This document shows, in pieces, positions 44,801-60,165 of a stretch of 64,000 bases of DNA. The position numbers were made by a program, and so were the translations under genes. Within the stretch, counting starts at the first letter, position 1; each line of letters starts with the position of its first letter. Below the pieces are notes generated by a model. It saw only the letters and a program-made list of their open reading frames with translations. It did not search any database and had not been told where the DNA came from. The DNA comes from Volvox africanus (taxonomy: Eukaryota > Chlorophyta > Chlorophyceae > Chlamydomonadales > Volvocaceae), in assembly GCA_030268105.1 (NCBI GenBank), contig BSDZ01000033.1:310001-374000 (forward strand), given 5' to 3'.

Positions 44801-47800
44801 CCTCAGGGGTGCAGGGACCCGACAACGGCGTGGTGGCGGCGGCGGTGGCTTTGGTCCCGTCGGATGTGGAGGGCGCCCCTACCAGGAGGAAGCGCCACGC
44901 CGGGGAGGCGTGGTCACGAAGTCCGGATAAGGACCCCATGGTGGGTCCCATGGCCGCTGTGCGCGAATATGGCGCGATGACGTGTTCCCTCTTCTTTCCT
45001 CCTTGTCGAGTACAGCTTGTTGATCCTCCTTCCCTTTTCGCGTTGTTCTTTTTGTTCTTATGTCTACATCTCTGTTGGTCGGCAGTATGGTTATGTAGCT
45101 CAAATTTCGGCTCTCTTGGGGTTTTGAATTGTGGAACGGATGAGAATGAGCTCTTCACTATTTCCGAACGGATGAACTTGCGCTTTTGCCGTGAGCTGTC
45201 CTGTCCTTTCCTTGTCTGCACGCGCGCGTGGTTCTTGAACGTGTTATGTCAGGGCGGTGAGGGCAGGGACCCGCTCTGCCCGGCCTGCCTTCACCTTACC
45301 CCTATTCAATCGGCCCCTACTTTTAGTGGGACAAATCTGCTTTTCGCCGCTCCTTTCTGCCCTCTGGTCTGAGAGCAGGCAGCGGCGCCGCCCCCGCCGG
45401 ATAATCGCCCACGGGCTGCTGACCAGGCCACTCCCGAAAGACATGACGCAGACGACGGCGACGGCACTGACGGCGAGGACTACTGCCATCGCCCAGCAAA
45501 GTCAAGTCGAGGTCAATGGGAACGCAGCGGCGGCGCACCAGCTGCTCCTCCCGCGCCCGGCGCTGCCAATTCCGCTGACGCAGCGAACCAAGCGGTGATG
45601 CTGAAACTGTTCTCTCAGGCGGAAAGCGCCAGGCTGTTGGCGGCCATGGAGCCGATGCAGCGTTTTTTGCTGCTGGCTGCTGCCGGCCCCGGCGCCGGTC
45701 CCCCACAGGGGCTGGACGCCGGCGGCGGCACCGGAGACGCGGACGGCAGGTGCGACGTTCTGCGGCAGGGCTGCCACCCGTTCAGCTCATATCCGGAGCT
45801 GTTGTTACGTCAGCTTCAGGACGCGGCCCTGAGCGGTGAGGGCGGCAAGAGCTCCAGTGCACAGGCCAACCAGGCGGGGCGGCAACAGCCATCACACCAG
45901 AATCAGCAGCAGCTCCCGCGTCAGTTGCCGGTATCGGTACAAGAGGTGATCGCTGCGGTAATGGCTCCCGCGAGAGCTGCTGCGGCCGCGGAACAACCCC
46001 ACGGGGCTGCGGAGCCCCCCTTCGACGACTCTGAAAACCAGACACGACGAGGGACGTCGTCGGCACCGGCGTCGGCGTCGGCACCCATTGGATTCGGAGT
46101 GATGGGCGGGCCCGTGGCTGCCCCTGAGGCAGACGGCGTCATGTCGGAGGGAGGCTGGTCGCCTGTGAGAGGCGGCGGCGGCATGGGGTCGGCGGGTTTG
46201 GGGATCGCTGTATCAGGTTCTGGAGGCGGAGGTGTCAGGGCCTCGTCCGCATGTCCGCCGCCGCCTCCCCGAGCGCCCCGGCATCACAAGGGCCCGCTGC
46301 TGTGCGTCAACTGTGGCACGACACAGACACCGCTGTGGCGAAGAGATCGAGAGACAGGGAGCACTATGGTGCGTACTGAAGTAACGGACAAAAGCCCTCT
46401 TTGACCGCTTGTCTGAATTTTTACGGCATAGAGAGGTTGGGTCTAGGAGCAAAAACACAGCAGTTAAAATCGCAGACCACAATCACGCACTTACCCTCCG
46501 TTTCCCTGCGTGGTATGCCCTTCGAAAGGTACTCTTCTTTGCTCCCATGCACTCGCACTTGCCAGTACGGCAATACTACAATACTGCCGTAGAGAAGAAG
46601 TCGTCCCGCTTAGGTCACGATTGCTTGGTTGAGGTTGGGTTCCTCCTCGCTGCAGCACTTGAGGTGCATATCTATATCTGTATTTCTCAACTGTCTCTTA
46701 ACATTTCTCCTTCCACCCCTATTCGTGACACAAACTTGGTTACTCAGTGCAACGCCTGCGGCATCTACAAACAGACCCATGGGTTTGATCGGCCAGTGGG
46801 TGGTCGTCACCAGGTCCCACCTCAGGCCTCAAAGCGCTGTGCCGCCTTGCGCACCATGCCCATCGTCCGGGGCGCAGCCGCATCCGATACACTCACGGGC
46901 CGCACGGGCCGTGTTGAGGTGGGGGTGGCTGCGCCCGCTGGGGTCCCCAACAGTTCAGCGCCAGGTCGTGCGTCAGCGCCTCGCCCGCCATCCGCGGGTG
47001 GGCTTTCCGCCGCCAGCGCCAGGGCGGCTATCGCGGTCGCACGGGGCAGCCAGGGTCTGAGCCCCGAGGACGAGGAGCTCAGTGCGGATGGTGTCGGTCC
47101 CGGAGGCTTAGGGAACTGTGACACGTTCGGCGGCAGCAGCGAGGCAGCCCTACGACAGGAGCCAGAGCTCAGTAGGAGGAGACCAAGCGGCGTTGAATCG
47201 GCGGCAGTAGGGATTGAATCGCAGCAGCTTCGGGTGGATTCGGAGCAAGGCGAGAGAGGGGCGGGTCACCAGTGCTGCGGGGGACAGGAGCCGTCCGTGC
47301 AGCTGGAGGCGCAGCAGCGGCAGGTGTCTGAGCAGAGTCAAGGAGGAGAATCACCGCGGCTGACAGCCATCCCGTCGCCGCTGTCAGTGACGCAGGTGGC
47401 GGGTGGCGGAAGTCTTGGGCAGACGGCGCCGGCGGTGGCTCGTGGGTGCGACGCTGCCGGCACTTGCGTCGCCAGCTCAATACGAAGCCCCAACTTCATG
47501 TCCGACGAATCTTGGACAAATGGCGTTGAGGGGTGTTCGCTGCTGCAGCAGCAACTCACGCTACCAAGGCATGCGACGCAACCGCAAGGACAGCAGCAGC
47601 AGGTCGGCGAATCCCTTGGGGAGGCAACGGGCATGAGTGAAGAGGCAGGGCCCATGCAGCCGGCTAGGCGCGGCACGCCACCAACCCCAGTGGAGATCCC
47701 GGCTTATGAAGTTGTTCCCATGGGTCACCGCGATTCGCAGGCTGACGTGACTCGCATTGAAGAGCCAATGACGGGTGAGACCACCTTCCACGCGGGCGGC

Positions 47801-49660
47801 GCGGCGGTCAGTGCCTCGGCGGTCAGTGCGTGGCATGAGGCGAGCCGCGGCAGTGACGTCGGCGCCATTGACCCATGGGAACATCGTCGAAGAAGCAGTA
47901 GCTGTGGACAGGCAGGACCTTCCCGCGGATTGGCCGTCGGGCCTCATGGTGCCGCGGGTGCGAATCCACCGTTAGCGGTTGGCGTTGGTTGTCCGTTAGT
48001 GCCTAGCCTTTCTTCCGTCGAGGCGACGTCGGGGGCTCCATCCCGAGCGGATGCCAGTGTGGCGCTGTTGTTGCCACCACCGCCAAAGCGAAAGAGGGTT
48101 GAGGCCGCGGAGCAGGAGCGGGATCTTGGTGGGGGAAGTGAAGAGCAGGGAGGCGAGTGCGCAGCGCAACAGCCGCGCCTGGGCGGTGTTGCTGTTGCGG
48201 CGGCAGCGGCAGCGGCGGCGGCGGCGGCGGCACCAATTGATAGTGACGCCGCTGATGTGGGTCAGAGCCCCTCGGTTCAGGACTTTGCACAGCAGGCGGC
48301 TTGGTTGGTGCACATGGCAGCGGCGGCGGCTGCAGGGTCGTCTCATGAATGTCCACTCCCTCCGCCACGCCGAGAGGGGAATGACCCGCAGCGTCAGCTA
48401 TTCCTCATGTTGCTGCAACGGCAACTAGAACAAGAGAACGGGCGCGGTCATGGGGAGAGGAGCCAGGCGCAGCGCCAGCAGCCGCAAGTAAACGTTCCGC
48501 CGGTGGGCCCCGCAGCAATGCTTCAGAAGCTGGTGCTGTCCGCCGTGGATCCGCCGGTGGCCCGTGCCGCTGGCAACGCAGTCGCGCAGTCACCCTCGCC
48601 AAATGCGCTAGCGCTGCAGAGGCAGCGCCAGGACCTGCCCTTCAAGCAAGAGCTGACACCACCGTCGCCCCCGCTGGCGGCGGCGACGGCCGCTGGCGGT
48701 AAGCGAACCTCCGCTGTGCAGGAGGTCTCCAGCCGCGGGGCAAACCCGTCAGAGCAACTTGAGCCCGGCGGGACGGCTATCCTCCAAGGACCTCCGCAGA
48801 CGCCACGCGTGCAGAGTCACCCTGCACATCAACTCCAGGTGCCACCGCAGCCGCAGCCGCAGCCACGTGCCGTGGACGGCTCGGAACCTCGTGTCGTGCG
48901 CGTCACTCCACATCCCCAGACGCAGATGCAGCCCTCGTCTCCTCCATCCCCACAGCAGCCACCAAAGCCACAGCACCTGGCGGCGGCTCGCGTCGTTCGG
49001 CCGCCCTCCGCGGTGATTGTCCCGGGCCACGGTGCCCAGCAACCGCTGTGTGTTCGGATACACGCAAAACCGATACCCGCGCACCAGCTGCACCAGCTGC
49101 AACATCTGCGTGCCGCGGGCGTGTCCCTTGGGCACCTTGTAATCCAACAACAACAACAGCAACAACAACAGCAGCCGCCACAACCACAACACGGCGCAGA
49201 CCGGGACAAGGAACAGCAGCCCCAAGTATGTTCCGTCAAACAACAGCCGCAACCCTACCCGCACCCCCATCAGCAGCTGCACCGCCACCCCTACCCCACC
49301 CCTACCTACAACTTGAACCACCACTCTCAACACTCAGCAGTACAAGGAGGGCAGGAAGGTGAGGCTCGGCGGCAGCAACAACAACTACATCGGTTGTTGC
49401 GAGCGCGATCCACCTCGGAACAAGGGCCGGCTGCAGCAGCAGCGGCAGCCGCGGCGGCGGCGGCGGGAGCGTATTTGGAGGCCGCTGAGCCTGGGACAGC
49501 AGCGGGGGGGTCACGGCCGCGGCCAGTGGTGGTGCCGGTGTCTGTCTCGGGAGCATCCGGGGGCCACCCGCCCATCCCTGTGCGAGTGCGGAGTCCATCA
49601 ACTGCCTGTCCCGGAGGGGAGCCGTTGGGTATGGCTTTGTCGACGATAGGGTGGATGTGA
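41813..49660 (+). CDS. Large protein with two GATA zinc fingers
   Basis: A predicted DNA-binding regulator of about 1,700 residues. Exons: 41813-41890, 42530-42636, 42751-42834, 42989-43085, about 44001-44940, 45379-46368, 46748-49660. Finger 1 (exon 2) is [25 protein letters not shown], with 16 residues between the Cys pairs. A basic segment follows ([14 protein letters not shown]). Finger 2 is [15 protein letters not shown], then [16 protein letters not shown], with 18 residues between the pairs and an intron (46369-46747) just before the second Cys pair. The rest is acidic/Arg-rich (44001-44940), Ala-rich, and, after finger 2, a 900-residue Gln/Pro/Ala-rich tail typical of activation regions. 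The phases of exons 4 and 5 do not match with the obvious splice sites, so either a small exon is missing, a different donor is used, or these are two adjacent GATA genes, the second perhaps starting near 43864. Both fingers keep all zinc Cys. No known volvocine GATA protein is recognised with certainty. Confidence 0.78.
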
Positions 49661-49719
49661 ACGGATGAAAGGAGGAACGAAAATAATATTCCTCTTCAAA
49701 GTATTGGAGGATGAAGAGG

Positions 49720-49750
49720 TGAGGAGGAGGAGGAGGAGGAGGAGGAGGGG
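49720..49750. repeat. (GAG)n microsatellite
   Basis: A GAG/AGG run in the 3' UTR of the GATA gene. Confidence 0.85.
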
Positions 49751-50010
49751 AGGATCCTTCGGGGCACAATAAAAGCTTTCTCCGACGCGGGTTTGGCGTA
49801 AGGCCCTTCTTCACTACGGCTGGACGTCCTGTTAGTGTGGCTGAGGGAGAGGACGGCTTTGGTGGTTGGGATGAAGTACGGAGACGGTTTTGATTTTGAT
49901 GGTTTTGGAATGTGAGTATATAGGACCTGATATCTGTCCGACCTTACCACTGGACGGAACGAGAGGCGGTGGTGCGAGAGGTGTCATGACTAAACCATTT
50001 TGCTTTATCA

Positions 50011-50015
50011 TGTAA
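50011..50015 (+). terminator. TGTAA poly(A) signal, GATA gene
   Basis: TGTAA about 350 bases after the GATA stop codon, with a second TGTAA at 50031-50035. Confidence 0.5.
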
Positions 50016-51905
50016 TTGTGTTTGTGCGCCTGTAATGATGTGCTCTAGTGTTTATGTACGGGAGAACGCCGCGTGGTTAGAGAGGACATTGCACGGCTCT
50101 GCGGATGTAGCAGAAGTTTGGTGAATGCGGGGGGGGGGTGAAACAAGTGCTACTGCTGCTGCTGCACTCTCGTCTTCCCCTCTCCCTTGCTGCCGGGGAC
50201 AACATGAGAACCTCCCCGCTTTCCTTCGGTTTATAGGCAATGGGCTCGTCACGCGTTTGCGCCTAGCCACGGCTTCAGTCCCTGTCACAGCTATGATGGT
50301 GTTTAACGAAAGACGAGGCTCGTCACCGAGGAGTTCTCCGGAATAAGCTCCCCTGGGCAGGTAATGGTGCGGTGGTTTGTTTTGCCCATTAATGAGTTTA
50401 TATCTAATACGATCCCGCTCCGCATCCCAAGCCGCGTGTGTACGCCGTACAGCATATTGAACCTTGCATGCCGCGTGTGTGCGTTGTGTTTAGCCCTCCC
50501 TTGCTTTGCTTTTTGTAGAGCTGTGCATGCGAGATGTGTACGACGGTCAGGGTCAGGGGCCGTGTGGAGAGGGGGAGGATATGCCGGCCGCATTGGCAGC
50601 CGCATCATGGTTGTTGGGTTGCGGACCTCAGGTCCATGTCAGGAAGAAGGAAGAACTTTTGGTGGATTCCCATCACGTATTTATCTGGGGATGCCGGGGT
50701 GGGATGGGTGAAGGGATTAGGGGCGGAAGATATGGAGGGGAATCGCCGCTCTTTGCCACAGGAGGGGGAGTTACCGCTGCACCTTAGAATGAAGGAGCGC
50801 CTTTAGCTGGTTTGGGACTTCCTCTTCACAGTGTGATCAGGGACTTCTGAATCACAATTATTGTGATTACTAGGGGGTTGCGGGCTTATTCCCAGAAGGT
50901 TCGCTCTTATTTTCATCCTGACAAGTCGCTTAGTGTCGCTTAATAGTATCCAGATGGTAACTTAAAGCCAGCTTGGTGGCTAAAAGGAAATGCAAGCCAT
51001 TCATCTGATCTGAAGGTCATTTGAGAACTAAATTTAATATCTTAGCGTTTGCCGTGCCACCTTCCGGCAGTTGGCGACGGCTGTGGGCTAACGATTGGAG
51101 CTAGCAGGGAATTTTGAATGTGTGGTCTGTCGGGGCGACTTTTCACTTTCCCCAAACGGGAGTTAGTTTTCACTCACGTTTTCACCGGCATTAGGGATTT
51201 GTATGAAATAAGCCTGACAACGTTTATAAATTGCTGATTTCTTGGGCACTTAATTTGTCATCCGGATGTCATTTGCCCAATCATCACACATAATATGTAG
51301 TGGAGGGAATGTCGGCATGTTGCGCAGTTTCCTCGCGCTAGCCGGGTGAAGGCTGCGAGAGGCTGACGAAGGGAAGCTTGACATCGCGGCCCGTTGCCTT
51401 CCGGGTTTTATACATGCGGAAATTTATTTAATCTCCTCGACTGTTCATGCGAATTAAACATCAACCATTGTGTTCTCACACAGTAAGGGGGTTTGGGAGA
51501 CTTAAAGCGGGAATCATTAAAAGTATTACCCAAGAAATCAATAGAAATTTTCTTTTGTGTTACGTAGTCTATATCCATCTTCTCCGCCGGTAAGTTTGCA
51601 GTCTACCATCCGACTACGCCCGCCTCCTGTCCGTACCACTCTAATGAATCCATCTAATAGGAACCATACTAGGCATTTGAGGACCAAATTCGTATCGATG
51701 TATGCTGATACACGATAACACAGATAAGTATCACAATATCTGTGTTTATATTTGAAAATTTCAAAAATTCTCGAGCTGAAATTCCGGGAGTGTCGGTGCA
51801 TTGCTGTTATTAACCGCTATTCGTGCGAGATGTAGTAGCAAGCAAGCTGCATTACCAGCTCAGAGGTTCCCGGTCGTCCAAACGCGAGTAGCTCTCTTCA
51901 CGCGC

Positions 51906-52017
51906 GTTTCCGCTAATGTCTGGGTCTGGGATTATGCCAAGCATGCACTGCCGTTTCCGCTAATGTCTGGGTCTGGGATTATGCCAAGCATGCACTGCCG
52001 TTTCCGCTAATGTCTGG
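51906..52017. repeat. 47-bp tandem repeat, about 2.4 copies
   Basis: Units 51906-51952 and 51953-51999 are identical; a third copy is cut off after about 18 bases. The unit starts GTTTCCGCTAATGTCTGG. It lies in an interval without genes. Confidence 0.95.
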
Positions 52018-52796
52018 CTCTGCGTGCTTAGTGTGCGTGTGGGATATTTTTATGGTTAAGTGTTTCTAATGAAGCCTCGTGAAGATTTCCTGACATCTGA
52101 CGGCAATATCTATTAGTCATCACGTTGGCTGTGCTGGACCCGCAGACCCGTAGAGATCGCCGTAAGCATGCCGATCGGCCATCGTCGTGCGACTGCTGCG
52201 TCCCACTGCCCGCCATCGCCTGCTAGATGGATTTAGACCTTGGAAATATGAACAAATTAACGGCCCGCCGCATTTATAGGTTCATGTACATGACGTAGGG
52301 ACCGAGGTTCTATCTGCTTTCTTTGAATCTTTTGACTATGCGCCGTACAGGGCCGTATGTTAGCACGCCAGCGGGATGACATATGCGGCCATATACCGAT
52401 CGGCAGATATCGATTGGCGGGAAATCGCCCTAAGCCTGAGGCAGCTTCTACAAAACATCAATTTTTTGAAAACTCGGTTTTTTAGGTTTTTTGGTAGAGT
52501 TGTTATGAGCGAGCACAGGATGAAGAGGGATTGCCATGTACGTTAGCCACTCCCTGTCATGCCCACCCTGCAGCCCCCTTCCCGATCTGATGATAGGCGG
52601 TGTCCGCTGCAGGAGGGAACATAGGAATGCTTTCAGTGCATTCGACTTTGCGGTCATAAAGCGAAAAACTTATATCCTAAGTGACCTAAAAATACGGCTT
52701 GATGGAAGCCTGCCGATAGCCAATCGAGTAAAAACTGTTCTTTATTTCCAGGCATTACATTACATTATGAGCTTCTTCACACTTCGCATAATACGC

Positions 52797-52826
52797 ACCC
52801 CCTTCGTTAAATTAACGAAAGGGGGT
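52797..52826. repeat. Inverted repeat (hairpin)
   Basis: Arms ACCCCCTTCGTTAA and TTAACGAAAGGGGGT pair almost perfectly with one extra A in the right arm, leaving almost no loop. It touches the telomere-like repeat that follows. Confidence 0.85.
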
Positions 52827-52829
52827 AAA

Positions 52830-52846
52830 CCCTAAAACCCTAAAAC
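52830..52846. repeat. Telomere-like repeat (CCCTAAAA)2
   Basis: Two copies of CCCTAAAA, the complement of the Chlamydomonas-type telomere unit TTTTAGGG, lie directly after a hairpin and far from any chromosome end visible here. Confidence 0.75.
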
Positions 52847-53524
52847 AATGAAAGCAGTAACTTCATTTGCAAGGCGTGCATGCTCCTTACGGCCAGGAAG
52901 TCACACATGTCCAAATCCTTTTGAAGCCAAACGTGCTATGCGGTGGCGTACACGCCGTACTGAACGTATAATCGTACTGATATTTCAAAACCTACAGAGC
53001 GTACAGAGCGCACTACCCGCGTGGCTTGTTGCAATAGCCCTTAACGCAGCTCACACACGCTGAACCAAGGAGTACTGATTCGCCACAAGTACTCGATAAG
53101 CCCATGAACTCTGAAACCCTCACAACCGCAACCAAATAACCACTTCTTCAGAGGTCGTGCAACCGTTTGGAAATCCGGAACCCTCTGCAACCCTTGCTCG
53201 TTGCCGCCCAAGCATTCGCCAATCTTCTACGAACACATGCACATTCGTGCATCATACGCGACCATCGAATCCATCGAAGAAGCCGGTCCACTTACCTGTT
53301 ACTCCGCCAGCATGCGAACAGCCCCCCGTGTAATAAGTATGCCATCGGACAGTTTGTACGACGTCGTATCGTGGTTGTAGTTGGTTGTAGTTGATTATTG
53401 GTTTGTAGTTGTTCCCCCGATTCACGTGCAGACGGGTGGCCGAAGGGAGAGATGGGAATTCAGTCTTCCGCCGTCATTGGGAAAACGGATGCCAGCGCCA
53501 TAAGGATGCCAGGCATTGCGGCAG

Positions 53525-53529
53525 TTACA
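53525..53529 (-). terminator. TGTAA poly(A) signal, LPA1-family gene
   Basis: TTACA on the plus strand, about 300 bases after the stop codon at 53829. Confidence 0.5.
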
Positions 53530-53828
53530 GCCAGATGTCCTTCCCCTCTCCCACGTCCCCCTCTCCCTCTCGCACGAACCGGCATTAAGACGCCCACAGG
53601 ATAGCCCTCGCCTCCCCACTCCTTTTCCACAACCCCCCGTTGGAAACACCTACATCACCTACCTAGGTATCCCCCTCTTCCTCCTCTTCAACGTCACATC
53701 TCTCTCTCTCCTCTAATCACATTCAATAATCTCTTGTGCGGATTTGACCTCTGCCTCAGGATCCTGAGGGGCGCCATGTGGCCCCACGTCAGAAACCAGC
53801 TTCCTCGTGGGTCAGCTGGCGCAGCCAC

Positions 53829-56744
<2,916 letters not shown>

Positions 56745-59700
56745 GAAAATATCTACGATGCCTTCTTAGTACTTGCTAAGGCTAATTGTCAGAGCATCTT
56801 CCCGAGCGTGCAAAGGCTGCCGTATTGCATGTTTCTATGTCTTCCAGTCTTCATAGCCAAAGTAAGACGAATATGGGTAGGAAACTACCCTTCTGTACGA
56901 CGACCTAGATTTTCCGCAGTTCTCCAGATAGCAACAAGTGATTTAAGGAATTACATCAAAACAAGATTAGATTTTTAGTTTAATGAGAAGGTTATTTCAC
57001 TTTAGCACATGACATATGACCCGTTTGGCAAGCATCTCGCAACGACCTCACCAGACAGGCTTTCGGTAACTTCGGTTATTAACGAAAGTTCAAGGAGCCC
57101 TGAAGGCTGTTTGAGACCTATCAAAGAAGTGATAGTAATATGTAAAAAAGAAACATGCTTCGCAAGAGTAAGCTTCTAGCTTTGTGGCCAACAGCAAGAA
57201 AGGAGCTAGCTTGGTCTTGACTGTCATACATAGTGTGTGGGATCAGTTCCTACAAATGGTGTACTAGAGTTATATGTCCTAATATATGCCAATGACGTGG
57301 CTGTGACAGCCTGGTGACAGTAACGCAAACCCGTGGGCCAGGTATGATCTAGCTATCAGCACCCTGTCCAGCTTCTCTAGAATACGGCGCCCGTAAGGTG
57401 TGAGCGATTGTCGTCACGCAGTCAGCATCACCATAACTGAAATCGCGAATGTTGGCAGTTGACATAATATGACCTGATCCTGCAAGTCAGAAGAGGAAGC
57501 CAGGTACGTGTAGTGTCTATGCTGCATTTGTGATAATAAAAATTGTTATTTCAAATGGAACAGCAGCATGTTAGGATCTTGTCCTACGACCACAAATACG
57601 AGCACACATACTCATCAGATGCATTGGCGTGTCTAATTCGCACGGAAAAACCCAGAGCGCACAGGTAGCTCAGTTTCAATCTGATAACATCTTATTAAGA
57701 CGGCAAACTCCACCGTCCATAGCACAATTAAGCAATCCAGTGATAATTATGGCTCAGATGGACTCAGCGAAGATTCCAGTTCGACTACGCTCAAATTTTC
57801 CCGCGTTCTGCCGAGCTGGGTGACATCAGACGAAATCTGATGAAATAAATCTCGGGTTCTCCTTCGCAGGCCCTAATACTATACTGGCTAACGAACACAC
57901 ATGAGATAATGATTCGCGCCCGGCAACATGGTAAAAGATTGCCAGGCATGAAAGAGGAGTGTTTGAAGCGAGCACAACCAGCCCTCGACCTTGATAATGA
58001 AAACGTGCCTCTGTAGCTGCAAGGCGGAGGCGACACATTTTCATGTAGGCGAGAAAAAAGCTCTGATGGCTCTTCGCAGGTGAAACTACTACTCGTGTTC
58101 ACTCATGTCAGGTAGAATGCAAACAAGCCGATGCAAAATGCAGAGGAGACGAGAAAATTCCACACGGACGTCCTGCAACTTTGACGACGCGCCTTCTATA
58201 CAATCGGCAAAGTACATCAGTGAGATCTTTGATGCGGAAATAATTTCTTCAACGACCACACAAGCAAGCTACCCTGATCATGCAGAAAACACACATGCAC
58301 ATGCACACGCAAACTTACATGTCCGCCAAAGCAACATCAAGGTCCCTCCTGCCACGAGTCGCGTGCGATCCCCGTTTACACAATCCGCCGCGTGATAGGC
58401 AAATAGCCCATGCGGCAGCCGAGCAGCTCGCTATTTTTCCAACAAGGTGCATTACTGCTCAGCAGATTTTAGTCAACCGGGTGCACCGCAGGATTTGGCG
58501 GGATTTGTTCGAACCAACTTGTCCAGCCCAATTTGTTCCATCGCTTCAGCACAGAAGCCCTTGACAGTATAGTATATGAGATCAGTATGGCATGGGACCC
58601 GGTATATCAGGACAGAAACCCATACTGCCTCCGATGCCACTCCTCCACCCTCCACATACATCCAGAGGAGCCGCAAAATACACACACAAAACAAAACACG
58701 TCGGAACAGCTCGACGGATGGATCCTCCCGACCCTTGGGTCTGACTTTGCAACCGTCAATAAGACAGCGTCTTCGTACTATACATGGTAGCAATGCGCGA
58801 CATTGCATACCGATCTGGTTCCCGTCATTTATTCCGGATCCTGCTCCGCAGCATAAGACACTCTTCTTTTGCATTTTGCCTCAGAACGTCAACGAATGTG
58901 AATCTTGAGGATGTCCTGCGTCGCACGCGCAGCGCCGTACTGTACAGATATACTGTACGGCAACTACACATGAAACACCAAATCACATGACGCACCAAAC
59001 CAATACACACAGCAAATAAATATAAGCCGACGCATAAATTCAACATAACATACATGGTAAGACCTGGCCAGGCGGCTCAAAGTACTCGTCCCTTCTTTGA
59101 CCTCCAAGCTCCAGCCGAAGAAAGCAGGCGTCGATTTCTCATTGCCATCCAGCTTTCACTGCGCCACTGCTCCCCGGGCCCCTGGGCCCCGTCTCTTGCA
59201 GCATTTCTCAGGCCGTGATGCAAATCAGCACCATCACCATCACTAGTTCGCATCTTGGAACCAGCGAACTGGTGCATCTTGCATCTTAAGGGCATGCATT
59301 TCAGATCGATGTGCAGAATGCCGCCGCAGAACGTCACTGATTCATGGCACTGCCGCCGCAGGCAGGGGGCATATCCAAATCATGCTGGGGTAAAATGCAC
59401 ATGCACAGGCACGTACGACGGGTGCTCATACACATACAGAGACGTTTTCCGTGGATTTCCACTCTCCCGCATTTACGTGGTACGTCTCCGCGTGCCAGTG
59501 ATTGAAATGATCTTTCGCAATCGCGCACAGCACAGACGCACGCACGGATGCACCCAGCCAGCCAGCGCCTGCGCCTGCACGGACACGCAGACACGCACGC
59601 AACCATTACCAACCCGCACAGACCTAAGAATGAGATGTGCTGACCTGTGCAGTTGGGCACTCGTGGGCGATGGCCCACCTGTTTGTGCTGACCGTCCTCA

Positions 59701-60165
59701 GCGCGCGGTGCGGCACTCCCACCTCCTCGTAACTCACACATCACACATTTTGGTGAGAGGCCGAAGCGCCTCTGTAGATGGGCAGTCCCCGTGACCCGTG
59801 GGACGTTCCTACCCCCTATTCTCCCTCTCCTCTGCCGCATGTGCAGCACCATCCTCCCTAGCCATAGGTGCCATCGCCAGGCTTTTGCCGTACGATTACT
59901 GTTTATCCGCTTCAAAAATCCATCGGTTCCATTTCGGCTGCGACCCTACAACCGATAGGCCCGCCCCCTCATGTAACTATCAGCTTGTGCCGAAAATCCT
60001 AACGGTAATTCTGGTAGTTCCGGTAATCCTAACGATGGGTGTGTCTTCTAACGATTTTTAATCTTAGGCATGCAATACGGCCGTTGGGTTCGGGGACGTT
60101 CAAGAGACATCTAGGAGGGAGCCTGTACCCTCTCAGCACTATTGCACGTCCTAGGACGCTGAAGA
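56745..60165. other. Gene-poor interval left of the large unknown gene
   Basis: Holds the 5' side of the LPA1-family gene and the 3' UTR of the minus-strand gene ending at 60166. The sequence is AT-rich to 58100, then mixed with short CA-rich patches. A short frame at about 57255-57315 reads VLIYANDVAVTA, loosely like a reverse-transcriptase active site, but no flanking domain is readable. No gene is supported. Confidence 0.4.

Larger units (their letters stand above)
49661..53828. other. Gene-poor interval between GATA and LPA1-family genes
   Basis: Begins with the GATA 3' UTR and ends with the 3' UTR of the minus-strand LPA1-family gene. In between are a GAG microsatellite (49720-49750), a 47-bp tandem repeat (51906-52017) and a hairpin with telomere-like repeats (52797-52846). 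Open frames around 50360-50800 and 52848-53063 lack motifs and I do not support them as genes. Confidence 0.45.

Noticed and set aside
50364..50806. Overlapping plus-strand open frames after the GATA gene
   Set aside because: They lie beyond the TGTAA signals, are open in three frames together and show no motif.
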